This document shows, piece by piece, positions 11,033 to 20,990 of a DNA stretch of 64,000 nt. The first letter of the stretch is position 1, and the number at the start of each line of letters is the position of its first letter. Made by a program: the position numbers and the translations under genes. The DNA is from Streptomyces sp. NBC_00162 (lineage in GTDB: Bacteria > Actinomycetota > Actinomycetes > Streptomycetales > Streptomycetaceae), in the NCBI RefSeq assembly GCF_024611995.1, contig NZ_CP102509.1, positions 434,001 through 498,000 of the forward strand, read 5' to 3'. Under the pieces are notes generated by a model. It did no database searches and was not told the DNA's origin. It was given only the letters and a program-made list of their open reading frames with translations.

Positions 11033-11262
11033 CGGCCACGAGGTCGCCGGCATGCAGGACCTGGTGGAGGCCGTGCATGCGACCGGGGCCGCAGTTTCCT
11101 GCCGGTCCCCGGGATCGCCTACAACGACCCGAGCCAGTGGCTCACCGATTCCCCCACCCTCGCCTCGGTCGCGGACCGGGTCCCCCGGTCGCGGGCGAGA
11201 GCGGCGAGCACGCCTGCGGACACACGTTCATCGACCGCGCCACGGCCCCGGTTCCGACGACC
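11033..11262 (+). pseudogene. Relic of a GH5-type endoglucanase
   Basis: Three frame-shifted segments reproduce successive pieces of Streptomyces GH5 cellulases. They are GHEVAGMQDLVEAVHATGA (11033 on), then VPGIAYNDPSQWLTDSPTLASVADRVP, then VAGESGEHACGHTFIDRATA, which carries the nucleophile-type Glu of the VxGExGE motif. The signal peptide, N-terminal barrel and the stretch between the second and third pieces are missing. It lies between a CebR box and the GH6 gene, so a CebR-controlled GH5 gene probably once stood here. The family call rests on remembered motif similarity. Confidence 0.55.
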
Positions 11263-11369
11263 GCACCCGCTCCGTACGACGGCACCCCTCCGCACAACGG
11301 CACTCCCCGCACTCGGCACCGGGCTGCGCGACCACCTGCGCGCCCTGAACTGAAAGGCACCCCACGAAA

Positions 11370-13141
11370 ATGAGCCGCTCAGCAATCGGCACGAGTCCCC
11401 GCACGACTTCCCGTACGACCAGGCGTACCGCCCTGTTGGCGGCCCTCAGCCTCGTCACCGCCGCGGGCGCCACCGCCACCGTGTTAGGCACCTCCGCCGG
11501 CGCCGCCACCGCCGGCTGCAAGGTCGAGTACCAGATCACGAACCAGTGGAACACCGGGTTCGGCGCCAATGTGACCGTCACCAACACCGGTGAACCGGTC
11601 GCCTCCTGGACCCTGGAATGGTCCTACGCGAACGGTCAGCAGGTCACGCAGGGCTGGAACGCCACGATCAGCCAGTCCGGGGCGGCCGTGACCGCCAAGA
11701 GCCTCTCGTACAACGGGAACCTGGCCACGGATGGTTCGACCTCCTTCGGCTTCAACGGTTCGTACAGCGGCACGAACGCCGTGCCCGCGACGTTCAAGCT
11801 CAACGGCGTCACCTGCAACGGCGCGACCGACCCGACCCAGCCGCCGACCACACCGCCCACGACGCCGCCGACCACGCCTCCGCCCGCCGGCGGCAAGGTC
11901 GACAACCCCTACGCCGGCGCCAAGATGTACGTGAACCCCGAGTGGTCCGCCCATGCCGCCGCCGAACCGGGCGGCAGCAGGGTGTCCAACCAGCCCACCG
12001 CCGTCTGGCTTGACCGCATCGCCCTCGTCACTGGCACGAGCGGCACGATGGGTCTGCGCGACCACCTCAACGCGGCCCTGACACAGAAGGGCAGCGGCGA
12101 ACTCGTCGTCCAGCTGGTGATCTACAACCTGCCCGGCCGGGACTGCTCCGCGCTCGCCTCCAACGGCGAACTGGGCCCCACCGAGATCGACAAGTACAAG
12201 ACGCAGTACATCGACCCGATCGCCGCGATCCTCGCCGACCCCAAGTACGCGGGGCTGCGGATCGTCACCACCGTCGAGATCGACTCCCTGCCGAACCTGG
12301 TCACCAACGTCTCCGGCCGCCCCACCGCCACGGCCAACTGCGACGTGATGAAGACCAACGGCAACTATGTCAAGGGCGTCGGCTACGCCCTGAACAAGCT
12401 CGGCTCGATCGCCAACGTCTACAACTACGTTGACGCCGGCCACCACGGCTGGCTCGGCTGGGACGACAACCTCGGCGCCTCCGCCGAGATGTTCAAGCAG
12501 GCCGCGACCGCCGAGGGCTCCACGCTCTCCAACGTGCACGGCTTCATCGTCAACACCGCCAACTACAGCGCCCTGAAAGAGGACAACTTCAAGATCGACG
12601 ACTCCATCAACGGCACCTCCGTACGCCAGTCGAAGTGGGTCGACTGGAACCGCTACACCGACGAACTGTCCTACGCCCAAGGCATGCGCACCCAGCTGGT
12701 CTCCCTGGGCTTCGACGCCAACATCGGTATGCTCATCGACACCTCCCGCAACGGCTGGGGCGGCACCGCCCGGCCCACCGGACCCGGCGCGCTGACGAGC
12801 GTGGACACCTACGTCAACGGCGGCCGCTACGACCGGCGCATCCACCTCGGCAACTGGTGCAACCAGTCCGGCGCCGGACTCGGCGAACGCCCGCAAGCGG
12901 CCCCGGCCGCCGGCATCGACGCCTACGTGTGGATCAAGCCCCGGGCGAGTCCGACGGGGCCAGCAAGGAGATCCCGAACAACGAGGGCAAGGGCTTCGAC
13001 CGGATGTGCGACCCCACCTACACGGGCAACGTACGCAACGGCAACAGCATGTCGGGGTCCCTCCCGGACGCGCCGCTCGCCGGACAGTGGTTCTCCGCCC
13101 AGTTCCAGGAGCTCATGAAGAACGCCTACCCGGCACTGTGA
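11370..13141 (+). pseudogene. CBM2-GH6 cellobiohydrolase/endoglucanase, single frameshift
   Basis: Secreted GH6 cellulase. After a signal peptide (TRRTALLAALSLVTAAGATA) come CBM2 (CKVEYQITNQWNTGFGANVT, NGWNAT-type surface Trp in VTQGWNATISQ), a Pro/Thr linker (QPPTTPPTTPPTT) and the GH6 barrel from about residue 180. Active-site signatures are TTVEIDSLPNLVTN and the acid Asp in NVYNYVDAGHHGWLGWDDN; DTSRNGWGG is also intact. The frame breaks at a C4 run (12939-12942). Adding one base restores PGESDGASKEIPNNEGKGFD to MKNAYPAL and the stop at 13141. Only the last ~65 residues are affected, including the conserved EGK loop, so function would be lost if the indel is real. Confidence 0.87.
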
Positions 13142-13158
13142 CGCAGAGCAGGTGACAA

Positions 13159-13202
13159 GCCCGGAGCCTTACGGAAGCATTCCCTTCCGCAGGGCTCCGG
13201 GC
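13159..13202. terminator. Terminator hairpin after the GH6 gene
   Basis: GCCCGGAGCC pairs perfectly with GGCTCCGGGC, and within the loop CGGAAG pairs with CTTCCG. It starts 18 bp after the restored GH6 stop. Confidence 0.65.
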
Positions 13203-13210
13203 CTCGGCAC

Positions 13211-13744
13211 ACTCGGAAGAAACCGGCCCCGAGAGGCCTCGTCCGCTGACGCCCAACTGCTGTCAAGCCGACCGGCCGGCCAGTTCACCGCGGCCACAGA
13301 AGACACCGTCTTGTCGATCACACGACGCCGATCGGGCAGGGCGCGGACTGCCGAGGCTCTGCCGGGCGGCCGGCAGGCTGCCGAGACCGCGCCGCCCGCT
13401 ATCCCGGCCTGCCCCTCGTCATCAGCGAGAACGGGTGGCACCGGGGACTGCGTGGCCGGTGCGGCTCGCGCGCGTCACCTTCTGCGTCTGAGGCCGTACC
13501 CCGTGAGGAGCACATGAGGCGGGGTGGCGTGCCCTCGGCAGGCCGCCCCGGGCGCGCTCAGCCGATCTCGGTCATGTTCCAGTTCCGCGCGGAGCCGCAG
13601 ATGCGACCGTCCACATCACGGCCGTGGAGCAGTGGCCGGCCCCCAGTCTGAGCAACGACCCGCTGCGGGCGATCGACGACTGACCGCCCCCGGTTCACCC
13701 GGGAACTGCGGCCACCAGCCCGGCGGACCCGCGCGGTCACGGCA
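13211..13744. other. Gene-poor interval with scattered coding relics
   Basis: No intact gene is visible. The frame around 13379-13447 contains RYPGLPLVISENGW, which matches the active-site nucleophile region of GH1 beta-glucosidases (usually ITENG). Near 13613-13683 a plus-strand tail HITAVEQWPAPSLSNDPL ends in a stop and may be another C-terminal fragment of unknown type. Both look like deletion leftovers in the cellulase neighbourhood. Confidence 0.4.
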
Positions 13745-14956
13745 CTAGCGTGCCGGCAGGCAGGTGGGATCGGCGATGATCTGTCGGACGGTCGACCAGG
13801 CCGCGCCCATCACCGGTCCGCGCCGGCCCAGGGCTGAGGGGCGTACCGCCTCCGGGTTCCAGGGCCGGACGGTGATCCGGGCGGCGAGTTCGGCACGGAT
13901 GGACGGGAGGAGCCAGTCGGCGAGTTCGGCGTAGGCGCCGCCCAGAACGAGGGCGTCCGGGTCGATCAGGTTCACCGCCGAGGTGAGGGCGAGGCCCAGG
14001 GCCCGTCCTGCGCGGTCCAGGGCGCGCAGGGTCGCCGCGTCCCCGGCGCCTGCCCGCTCGGCCAGCAGGGCCACCGGGTCGCCGACGTGCGCGAGCCCGG
14101 CCTCGCGCAGCACGGCCGCTTCGCCCGCGTACTGCTCCAGGCAGCCGCGTGCCCCGCAGGCGCAGCGGGCGCCCTCCGGGTGGACGGGCAGGTGGCCGAG
14201 TTCGCCCGCGAAGCCGCGGGCGCCGCGGAACAGCTGCCCGCCGACGACCAGTGCGGCGCCGATTCCGGCCTCGGCGGAGACGTGTACGAAGGTCTCGGCG
14301 GGGTGTCCCTGGTGCCACTGCTCGGCCAGCGCCCCGAGGTTGGCCTCGTTCTCCGGCTCGGGCACGGTGTCGGGGTCGGGCCAGTGGTCGGCGGGGCGGA
14401 CGGCCTGCCAGCCGAGGTTGGGGGCGTGTCCGACCAGCCCGCTCGGCTCGTTCGGCACCACCCCCGGCACGGCCAGGACACGGCCCATTACGCGCAGGCC
14501 GAGGGCGGCGGCCTCCGCCTCCGCCTCGGCGCCCAGCGCGGCGGCCTCCGCCAGCACCTGCCCAGCAGGCCGGCCCGCGTTGGCCCGCTCCACCCGGCGC
14601 CAGATCCGGGGTTCACCGCGCAGGTCCACGACGCACGCGGCGAGATGGGCGACGCCGATCTCCAAGCCGAGGCCCGCGGGACCCCGATCGCTCAGCTCCA
14701 GTGCCCGTCCGGGGCGGCCGACCCGCCCGCTGGGCGCGGTCTCCGTCTCGGTCAGCGCGCCACGGCCGATGAGCTCGTCGACCATGGAGGAGACGGCCGG
14801 CCTGGTCAGGCCCGTGTGCCCGGCGACGTCCGCCCGGGAGAGCGGACCGTGCGCGGCGACCGCGCCGATCACCACCGCGAGATTCTGGCGACGCATCCCC
14901 TGCTGCGAGGCGGGCACGGCCTCCACGCCCCCGCCCGCCCTGCCGATCCCCGCCAT
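13745..14956 (-). CDS. xylR: ROK-family transcriptional repressor of xylose genes (XylR-type)
   Basis: A 403-residue regulator. The N-terminal winged helix (residues ~17-75: NLAVVIGAVAAHGPLSRADV, TGLTRPAVSSMVDELIGRG) is followed by a ROK sugar-kinase-like domain. That domain has LGLEIGVAHLAACVVDLRGE, the glycine-rich HVSAEAGIGAALVVGGQLF and the ROK zinc motif (HPEGARCACGARGCLEQY). The start at 14956 has GGAGGG eight bases upstream. It follows xylB by 13 bp in the same direction, so both share the divergent promoter opposite xylA. An ATTTGT-N11-ACAAAT palindrome there is its likely operator. Function as a xylose repressor is inferred from family and context. Confidence 0.87.
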   Translation of the reverse strand: MAGIGRAGGGVEAVPASQQGMRRQNLAVVIGAVAAHGPLSRADVAGHTGLTRPAVSSMVDELIGRGALTETETAPSGRVGRPGRALELSDRGPAGLGLEIGVAHLAACVVDLRGEPRIWRRVERANAGRPAGQVLAEAAALGAEAEAEAAALGLRVMGRVLAVPGVVPNEPSGLVGHAPNLGWQAVRPADHWPDPDTVPEPENEANLGALAEQWHQGHPAETFVHVSAEAGIGAALVVGGQLFRGARGFAGELGHLPVHPEGARCACGARGCLEQYAGEAAVLREAGLAHVGDPVALLAERAGAGDAATLRALDRAGRALGLALTSAVNLIDPDALVLGGAYAELADWLLPSIRAELAARITVRPWNPEAVRPSALGRRGPVMGAAWSTVRQIIADPTCLPAR

Positions 14957-14969
14957 TGAGCCGACCCTC

Positions 14970-16400
14970 CTATCGTTCTGCCGACGCGACCTCCTGCAAG
15001 GCGCGCGCCCGCCGCAGCGTACTGGTGATCCGTTCGAGCGTGTCGTCGTCACGGGTCACGGGTTCCAGCACCCGGCCCCCGGCGGTCCCCCAACGCCGGG
15101 CGACGACGTCGGCAGGCTCACCGGTGAGCAGGGCGGCGGCCTGGGCGGCGGCCCCGAGCGCGACCAGTTCCCGGGCTTCGGGCACCTGGACCGCCCGGCC
15201 GGACAGCCGGAGGACGGTCCGCTGCCAGGCCCTGCCGCGGGCTCCGCCGCCGATCAGCAGCAGTGGTTCGTCGGGGGCGGGGTTCTCGCCTCCGGCGCGC
15301 AGCACGTCATCCAGGGCCGCAAGCAGGGCTTGGGCGGCACCGTCGTAGGCGGCCTGGAGCAGCTGGCCCGGCGTGGTGTCGTGGCGCAGGCTGTGGACCA
15401 GGCCGGAAGCGCCCGGGAGGTCCGGAGTGCGCTCGCCGTCCAGATAGGGAAGGACCACCACCGTGCCGCCTGCCTCGACGTCCTCGCGATCGCGGCCGAC
15501 GAGGGCGGCGAAGCGGTCGACGGCGAGGGTGCAGTTGAGCGTGCAGGCGAGTGGCAGCCAGCCGCCGAGGGCATCGGCGAAGCCGGCGACGGTTCCGCTC
15601 GGGTCGGCGGGCCGGGTCCGGCCGACGGCGTAGACGGTGCCGGAGGTACCGAGGCTCAGCACCGGACGTCCGGGGGTCAGGCCCAGCCCGAGGGCGGCGG
15701 CCATGTTGTCACCGGTCCCGGTGGCCACCAGCGCGCCCTCGCGCAGTGGCATCCCGGCCCGGACGGCGCCCGCCCGGGCGCCCGGCGGGAGGACCTGTGG
15801 CAGCAGCCCGGGGTCGAGGCCGATCCGGTCGAGGACGTCCCGGTCGTAGCCGTCCGGGCCCCACCAGCCGGTTCCCGACGCGTCACCGCGGTCCGTCACC
15901 GCCTCGCCGGTCAGCCGCTCCGTCAGGAAGTCGTGGGGAAGGCGGACGGCCGCGACGCGGTCGGCGGCGGCACGCTCGTTCGCGCGCAGCCAGGCCCACT
16001 TGGCGGACGTGAAGGCGGCCGTCGGGACGCTGCCGGTGCGGCGCGCGAGCTCTGCCGGGCCGAACGCGGCTCCGAGTTCGGCGGCCTGCGGGGCGGAGCG
16101 GACGTCGTTCCACAGCAGCGCCGGGCGCACCGGCCGGCCTGCCGTGTCGAGGGTGACCAGGCCGTGCTGCTGGCCGGCGATCGAGCAGGCGGCTGCGCGA
16201 TCCGCCCAGCCGGTGCCCGCCGTGGCCTCGCCGAGCGCCCGCCACCACTGTTCGGGGTCGCTCTCGCGTCCGGCGCCCGCGCTGACGGCGTGCGAGGCAC
16301 GGCCCTCGCCCAGGACGGCGCCGGTTTCCACGTCGACGGCGAGGGCCTTGGTGGACTGGGTCGAGCTGTCGACACCGATCACGACACGCTGTGCAGCCAT
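14970..16400 (-). CDS. xylB: Xylulokinase
   Basis: FGGY-family kinase (476 residues) converting D-xylulose to D-xylulose 5-phosphate for the pentose phosphate pathway. Seen motifs: N-terminal [20 protein letters not shown], the substrate segment [10 protein letters not shown], the catalytic-domain motif [16 protein letters not shown], and the nucleotide-binding [20 protein letters not shown] near the C-terminus. The start is the ATG at 16400 with GGAGGAA just upstream. It is divergent from xylA (92 bp apart) and co-directional with the ROK regulator gene 13 bp downstream. Confidence 0.93.
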   Translation of the reverse strand: MAAQRVVIGVDSSTQSTKALAVDVETGAVLGEGRASHAVSAGAGRESDPEQWWRALGEATAGTGWADRAAACSIAGQQHGLVTLDTAGRPVRPALLWNDVRSAPQAAELGAAFGPAELARRTGSVPTAAFTSAKWAWLRANERAAADRVAAVRLPHDFLTERLTGEAVTDRGDASGTGWWGPDGYDRDVLDRIGLDPGLLPQVLPPGARAGAVRAGMPLREGALVATGTGDNMAAALGLGLTPGRPVLSLGTSGTVYAVGRTRPADPSGTVAGFADALGGWLPLACTLNCTLAVDRFAALVGRDREDVEAGGTVVVLPYLDGERTPDLPGASGLVHSLRHDTTPGQLLQAAYDGAAQALLAALDDVLRAGGENPAPDEPLLLIGGGARGRAWQRTVLRLSGRAVQVPEARELVALGAAAQAAALLTGEPADVVARRWGTAGGRVLEPVTRDDDTLERITSTLRRARALQEVASAER

Positions 16401-16442
16401 GTGTTCCTCCGGTGGGGTTCCTTCTGGCGTCTCGGCATACTA

Positions 16443-16465
16443 ATTTGTTTTTCGTCATTACAAAT
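16443..16465. promoter_or_regulatory. Probable XylR (ROK) operator in the xylB-xylA divergent promoter
   Basis: ATTTGT and ACAAAT form perfect inverted arms separated by 11 bases, an AT-rich island in GC-rich DNA. It lies 42 bp upstream of xylB and 27 bp upstream of xylA, so one bound dimer could control both genes. Confidence 0.7.
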
Positions 16466-16492
16466 AGCCCTCGGCCTGATCCGGAGCGCCTC

Positions 16493-17665
16493 ATGACCAG
16501 CGACCCGCTCGTCCCCACCCCCGCGCACAGGTTCACCTTCGGCCTGTGGACCGTCGGCTGGCGGGGGCGGGACCCCTTCGGCGACGCCACCCGGCCCGCC
16601 CTCGACCCGGTCGAGACCGTGGAGCGGCTGGCCGAACTCGGCGCCTACGGCGTCACGTTCCACGACGACGACCTGATCCCCTTCGCCGCCGGCGACGCCG
16701 CCCGCGAGCAGGCGGTCAAGCGCTTTCGCACCGCACTCGACACGGCCGGGCTGAAGGTGCCGATGGCCACCACCAACCTCTTCACCCACCCGGTCTTCAA
16801 GGACGGCGCTTTCACCGCCAACGACCGGGACGTGCGCCGGTACGCGCTGCGCAAGACGATCCGCAACATCGACCTGGCCGTGGAACTCGGCGCCTCGGTC
16901 TACGTCGCCTGGGGCGGCCGCGAGGGCGCGGAGTCGGGCGCGGCCAAGGACGTGCGTACCGCCCTCGACCGGCTGAAGGAGGCCTTCGACCTGCTGGGCG
17001 AGTACGTCGAGAACCAGGGTTACGACCTGCGCTTCGCGATCGAACCCAAGCCCAACGAGCCGCGCGGCGACATCCTGCTGCCCACCATCGGCCACGCCCT
17101 GGCGTTCATCAACGAGTTGGACCGACCCGAGCGGGTCGGCCTCAACCCGGAGGTCGGCCACGAGCAGATGGCTGGGCTGAACTTCCCGCACGGCATCGCC
17201 CAGGCCCTGTGGCACGGCAAGCTGTTCCACATCGACCTCAACGGCCAGACCGGCATCAAGTACGACCAGGACCTGCGCTTCGGCGCGGGCGACCTGCGCC
17301 AGGCCTTCTGGCTGGTCGACCTGCTGGAGTCGGCCGGCTACGACGGCCCCCGTCACTTCGACTTCAAACCGCCGCGCACCGAGGACTCCGCCGGCGTCTG
17401 GGTCTCGGCGGCCGCCTGCATGCGTAACTACCTGCTCCTGGCGGAGCGTTCCCGCGCCTTCCGGTCCGATCCGGAGGTCCAGACCGCGCTCGCCGCCTCC
17501 CGACTGCCCGAACTCACCCTCCCCACCGCCGAGGACGGCCTGGCCGGGCTACTGGCCGACCGGTCCGCCTTCGACGAGTTCGACGTCGATGCCGCCGCCC
17601 GCCGCGGCATGGCCTTCGAACAGCTGGACCAGCTCGCCCTCGAACACCTCCTCGGCGCCCGCTGA
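16493..17665 (+). CDS. xylA: Xylose isomerase
   Basis: Metal-dependent TIM-barrel enzyme (390 residues, the usual actinobacterial class I size) converting D-xylose to D-xylulose. Conserved features: [36 protein letters not shown] with the catalytic His, [12 protein letters not shown], the metal-binding [26 protein letters not shown], and [20 protein letters not shown]. The start at 16493 is preceded by CGGAG; the in-frame upstream codons lie in the operator region and are not family sequence. It is divergent from xylB-xylR and followed by a strong terminator. Confidence 0.95.
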   Translation: MTSDPLVPTPAHRFTFGLWTVGWRGRDPFGDATRPALDPVETVERLAELGAYGVTFHDDDLIPFAAGDAAREQAVKRFRTALDTAGLKVPMATTNLFTHPVFKDGAFTANDRDVRRYALRKTIRNIDLAVELGASVYVAWGGREGAESGAAKDVRTALDRLKEAFDLLGEYVENQGYDLRFAIEPKPNEPRGDILLPTIGHALAFINELDRPERVGLNPEVGHEQMAGLNFPHGIAQALWHGKLFHIDLNGQTGIKYDQDLRFGAGDLRQAFWLVDLLESAGYDGPRHFDFKPPRTEDSAGVWVSAAACMRNYLLLAERSRAFRSDPEVQTALAASRLPELTLPTAEDGLAGLLADRSAFDEFDVDAAARRGMAFEQLDQLALEHLLGAR

Positions 17666-17678
17666 GCCGGAGTGCCCA

Positions 17679-17712
17679 GGAGCCGGGCCGTGGCGTTCCA
17701 CGGCCCGGCTCC
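17679..17712. terminator. Strong terminator hairpin after xylA
   Basis: A perfect 15-bp stem (GGAGCCGGGCCGTGG with its complement) and a four-base CGTT loop, 14 bp downstream of the xylA stop. The following 17713-17996 contains no clear gene. An ACTCCTACCGAAA motif at 17723 resembles the 3' end of the IS5-type remnant at 18781. Confidence 0.8.
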
Positions 17713-17996
17713 GCCACTAAGCACTCCTACCGAAATGTTCTTCAAGGTGGTTGGATCGCTCCGAGACTGATGATCCGGGGGTGCTGGGTCGCTCGGCCGA
17801 AGCAATGGGAAGTCGACGACGAGCTGTGGGCGGTGCCCGCTGCGCCGAGGAGAACGACCGCACCACTGCCCTGACCGTGCACCCCGAGCAGGGCGGTGCC
17901 CTGAAAGGTCCCGGCCCGCCCCGAACCGTGTGATCGGAGCCGGTGGAAGGTAAATGCGTCGACAGCGCCCCTCGGTACCCGGCAAAGTGGCCGCCT

Positions 17997-18737
17997 GTGA
18001 CGAGCAGTGAGCTGTGGACCCGTGCGACCGCCGACCGCTACGACGCCGAGGAGACCGAGACATCCTCGGCCGCCGTTCTCGGACCGACTCTCGCCTTCCT
18101 CGCCGAGCTCGCCGGAGACGGCCGGGCACTGGAGTTCGCCATCGGGACCGGACGAGTGGGCGTCCCGCTCCGGGAACGCGGCGTGCCGGTAGTGGGCATC
18201 GAACTGTCCGAGCACATGGCAGCGGTGCTGCGGCGCAAGATCGACGAGGACACGCTCCCGGTAGTCATCGGGGACATGGCCACCACCGTCGTTCCCGGCG
18301 AGTTCACCCTGGTCTATCTCGTCTACAACACCATCACGAACCTGCTCACGCAGGACGAGCAGGTCGAGTGCTTCCGCAACGCCGCACGTCATCTGGAGCC
18401 CGGCGGCCGATTCGTCATCGAGCTGGGCGTGCCGCCGCTGCGGTTGCTGCCGCCCGGCCAGGTCGCGGTGCCGTTCGACGTCTCTGAACAGCATCTCGGC
18501 TTGGACACCTTCGACCCCGTCGAGCAGATTCTCGTCTCGCACCACTTCACCCGCGACGGCGACGACGACCGCTACCGCCGCGACAACTCCCGGCACCGCT
18601 ACGCCTGGCCGGCAGAGCTCGACCTGATGGCACGGATCGCTGGGCTCGAGATGGAACGTCGCGTCGCGGACTGGGACGGGGCGCCGTTCACCCAGGACTC
18701 CGCGAAGCACATCTCCGTGTGGCGCAAGCCAACCTGA
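17997..18737 (+). CDS. Class I SAM-dependent methyltransferase
   Basis: A 246-residue cytosolic methyltransferase of unknown substrate. Motif I appears as ALEFAIGTGRVGVPL, followed by VVGIELSEHMAAVLRRKI (acidic residue binding the ribose) and VVIGDMATT, then a motif-IV-like FTLVYLVYNTITNL and LEPGGRFVIELG. The GTG at 17997 (VTSSELWTRATADRYD) is the likely start because homologous proteins begin there; a GTG at 17943 adds 18 unlikely residues. It stands alone between the xylA terminator and IS debris. Confidence 0.82.
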   Translation: MTSSELWTRATADRYDAEETETSSAAVLGPTLAFLAELAGDGRALEFAIGTGRVGVPLRERGVPVVGIELSEHMAAVLRRKIDEDTLPVVIGDMATTVVPGEFTLVYLVYNTITNLLTQDEQVECFRNAARHLEPGGRFVIELGVPPLRLLPPGQVAVPFDVSEQHLGLDTFDPVEQILVSHHFTRDGDDDRYRRDNSRHRYAWPAELDLMARIAGLEMERRVADWDGAPFTQDSAKHISVWRKPT

Positions 18738-18784
18738 GGTCGGCCACTGGGCCGTCAACGTAAGCCGTGCCTGTCTTGAAACTC

Positions 18785-19310
18785 CTACCGGAAGTTCAGG
18801 CGTCGCCAGCAGATCAGTGCGCATCCGAGGGTGAGGAAGGCTTCGTGGATGTCATCGCGCATCTCCCAGCGGATCCGCAGGCGGCGGAACCAGTGCAGGT
18901 GGGCGAATGCTCGCTCCACGACCCAGCGTTGGGCGCCGAGTCCGGAGCCGTGCTCGGTGCCCCCGGCGGGCGATAAGCGGCTTTACACCGAGATCCCGGA
19001 CGAGGCGGCGGTACTTGTCGTGGTCGTAGCCGCGGTCGCCCCACACCACGTCCGGGCGGTGCCGGAGCCGGCCTCGCTTGCCCCGCACCGGCGGTACCGC
19101 CTCAAGCAGCGGGATCAGCTGGGTGACGTCGTTGCGGTTGCCGCCGGTCAAAGTGGCGGCGAGCGGGATACCAGTGGCGTCGGTGATCAGGTGATGCTTG
19201 CTGCCCGTCCTGCCCCGGTCAACGGGGCTTCGTCCCGTCCTGGATCCCCCTTTAACGCCTGTATGTGGGAACCGTCGACGGCCGCCCCGGAGAAGCCCAT
19301 CCACAGGGCG
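18785..19310 (-). pseudogene. IS5-family transposase remnant, N-terminally truncated
   Basis: DDE transposase sequence readable in pieces. GFSGAAVDGSHIQAL lies near 19270-19310. KGGSRTGRSPVDRGRTGSKH with ITDATGIPLAATLTGGNRND follows, then WGDRGYDHDKYRRLVRDLG, and finally FAHLHWFRRLRIRWEMRDDI to CALICWRRLNFR with a stop at 18785. A frame change occurs in a G5 run at about 18958-18962 and another near 19250. The 5' third of the gene is absent. Confidence 0.75.
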
Positions 19311-19320
19311 CCGGACGAAC

Positions 19321-19473
19321 GATGCGCCGGCCGAACACACCGCGCTGTTCTGGTCCAACATCAACGGCGCCTTCCGCCTGGACATGGGCAAGTGCCTCGA
19401 CCTGGGGCTCACGGTGCCCCCGCCCCGCACTTGGGCGGACACCGCCGACCGATCGGTCACGGAGACACGCTGA
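19321..19473 (+). pseudogene. C-terminal fragment of an unknown protein
   Basis: The plus-strand frame LFWSNINGAFRLDMGKCLDL to TADRSVTETR ends at 19473 and has protein-like composition without a start. It abuts the truncated end of the IS5-type transposase, so the upstream part of the gene was probably removed with the element. I do not recognise the family. 19474-19639 shows nothing clear. Confidence 0.3.
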
Positions 19474-19639
19474 AGTACTCCCGGTCCCCAGTTGAACGAG
19501 GCCGCGTGGTGGGTGTTCGATCCGATGCGTGCGCACGCCGCACCCGACGACGCTGCGGTCGTAGCCCCCTTGTGCACTCGGGCCGGGTTTTCAGCCCCTC
19601 GCTGCCACGGCCGTGTCCCGGTCCGGTGGCCCGCTCCGG

Positions 19640-20214
19640 TTACCGTCTCGGTCCCGCGACGGCGTAGGCCGCGGTGCCGGCGACGGCGAGGACCAGGGCC
19701 GTCCAGGTGCTCGCCGCCGTGCCGGGTGGCAGCAGCATCCAGGTCGCCACCTGCATCGGCACACTCGTGGCAGGCGGGGCGAAGAACGAGAACGCGAGCC
19801 AGGCGAACGGCAGCGTCCAGGCATAGTGCCCGCCCGAAAGCACCGCGCCCAGGGCGACCAGCCCCATCAGCCCCGCGCTGTCCCGGACGACGAACGCGGT
19901 CGTGGCCAGGTCCTCACCCATCGTCTGCGCAGTCAGCAGCACCGTGCCGACGACCGCGCCGGCGAGCAGCACGTGCGCCGCCCTGCGGGGCACCCATCGG
20001 ATCGCGGCCGTCCGGTCCAGCGCGATGTCCTGCCCGCTGAGCCCGATCGAGACCGCCATCGCCCCCGTCGCGAGGACGAGCACGGCCGACCGCGGATCCC
20101 CGGGCCCCCGCCCGCGTCGCGGGCGAGTGTCCACACCGCGACCGCGCTGATCACCACCGCGGCGAGCGACGCGGGCACCTGCCGCGAGCGCGCGTACAGC
20201 ATCAGCCACCTCAC
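19640..20214 (-). pseudogene. Small integral membrane protein, frameshifted
   Basis: Reading from 20214 gives MRWLMLYARSRQVPASLAAV with a first membrane segment. After a frame change in the C-rich run near 20095-20110 it continues in the other frame as AVLVLATGAMAVSIGLSGQD, ILLAGAVVGTVLLTAQTMGE-type segments and FAWLAFSFFAPPATSVPMQV. Four to five membrane spans are predicted in about 190 residues. Its start overlaps the stop of the upstream gene (GTGA-type overlap), so the two are translationally coupled. Function is unknown; it resembles permease-like partners found beside sigma-factor genes. Confidence 0.55.
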
Positions 20215-20990
20215 CGGGACACACCGCCCTTCAGAGCGTCGAACGCGTCGCCCTTACAGGAGAGCGCGGCAGCGCGCATCGCGTTGATCCGCGAGAGCTG
20301 CTCGGGCCGCGGAAGCGCCTTGAGTTCCGTCCACAGCGGGCGGGCCTCGGCGTCTACCTCGCGGTGCAAACTTGCTGATCCTGTGCCGGGCAGCGGCCTG
20401 AGGTCCCCGAGGACCCAGCCCACCGCGACGGTCTGCGCGAATTCATCTCCCCCGAAGCTGCTCCAGCCGACGGGGGTGCACCCTGGCACCATGCCTTTGG
20501 CGATCAGGGCCCAGGTCAGCTCCTCGCCCTTCGCGGCGGCGATGATGTCGTCGTCGAAGTCGAAGAGCACGGTCTTGCCGGACCACTGCGGCGTGGAGCC
20601 GTCCGGCAGTACGGCGATGTTCTCCCGGACCGAGACCGGCCCCTGGCCGCCCAGAGCCTCGTGCAGCAGACGCAGGGCCTCCCTGCCGGGACCGGCGAGG
20701 TCGGTGAGTCGTGCCTGGTGCGTCTCGGTCACGCATACCGGGCCGTCGCACACCAGCTCCGCGGCGGCCTCGTCGAGGACATACATCCGACGCGGATGGG
20801 AGGGGAGGACGAGCAGGGCGATCGCCGCGCCCGCCAGGACGGGCGTCAGGGCGAGCAGCCGGGCGCGCGGGGTCGCGGCGATCAGCAGCGCGAAGCCGGT
20901 CGCGGCCATGCCGAGCAGCCAGATCGTCTGCCCGACGTGCACGGAGGCGGAGAGCGTGACGAGCACGTCGCGCACCTCCTGCACCGCCGG
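20211..20990 (-). pseudogene. Membrane-anchored hypothetical protein, N-terminus lost by deletion
   Basis: From about 20990 the frame reads SPAVQEVRDVLVTLSASVHV, one or two membrane helices (IWLLGMAATGFALLIAA, LLALTPVLAGAAIALLVLP) and a soluble domain of about 190 residues (RRMYVLDEAAAELVCDGPVC, SGKTVLFDFDDDIIAAAKGE, GWSSFGGDEFAQTVAVGWVL). No start codon with a ribosome site is evident. The frame continues upstream only as out-of-frame sigma-factor sequence, so the 5' part appears deleted. It overlaps and is co-directional with the small membrane protein. Confidence 0.5.

Noticed and set aside
17723..18790. ACTCCTACCG(A/G)AA at 17723 and 18781 as IS ends flanking the methyltransferase
   Set aside because: The two motifs are in direct rather than inverted orientation and only about 13 bases match, so a composite element is not supported.
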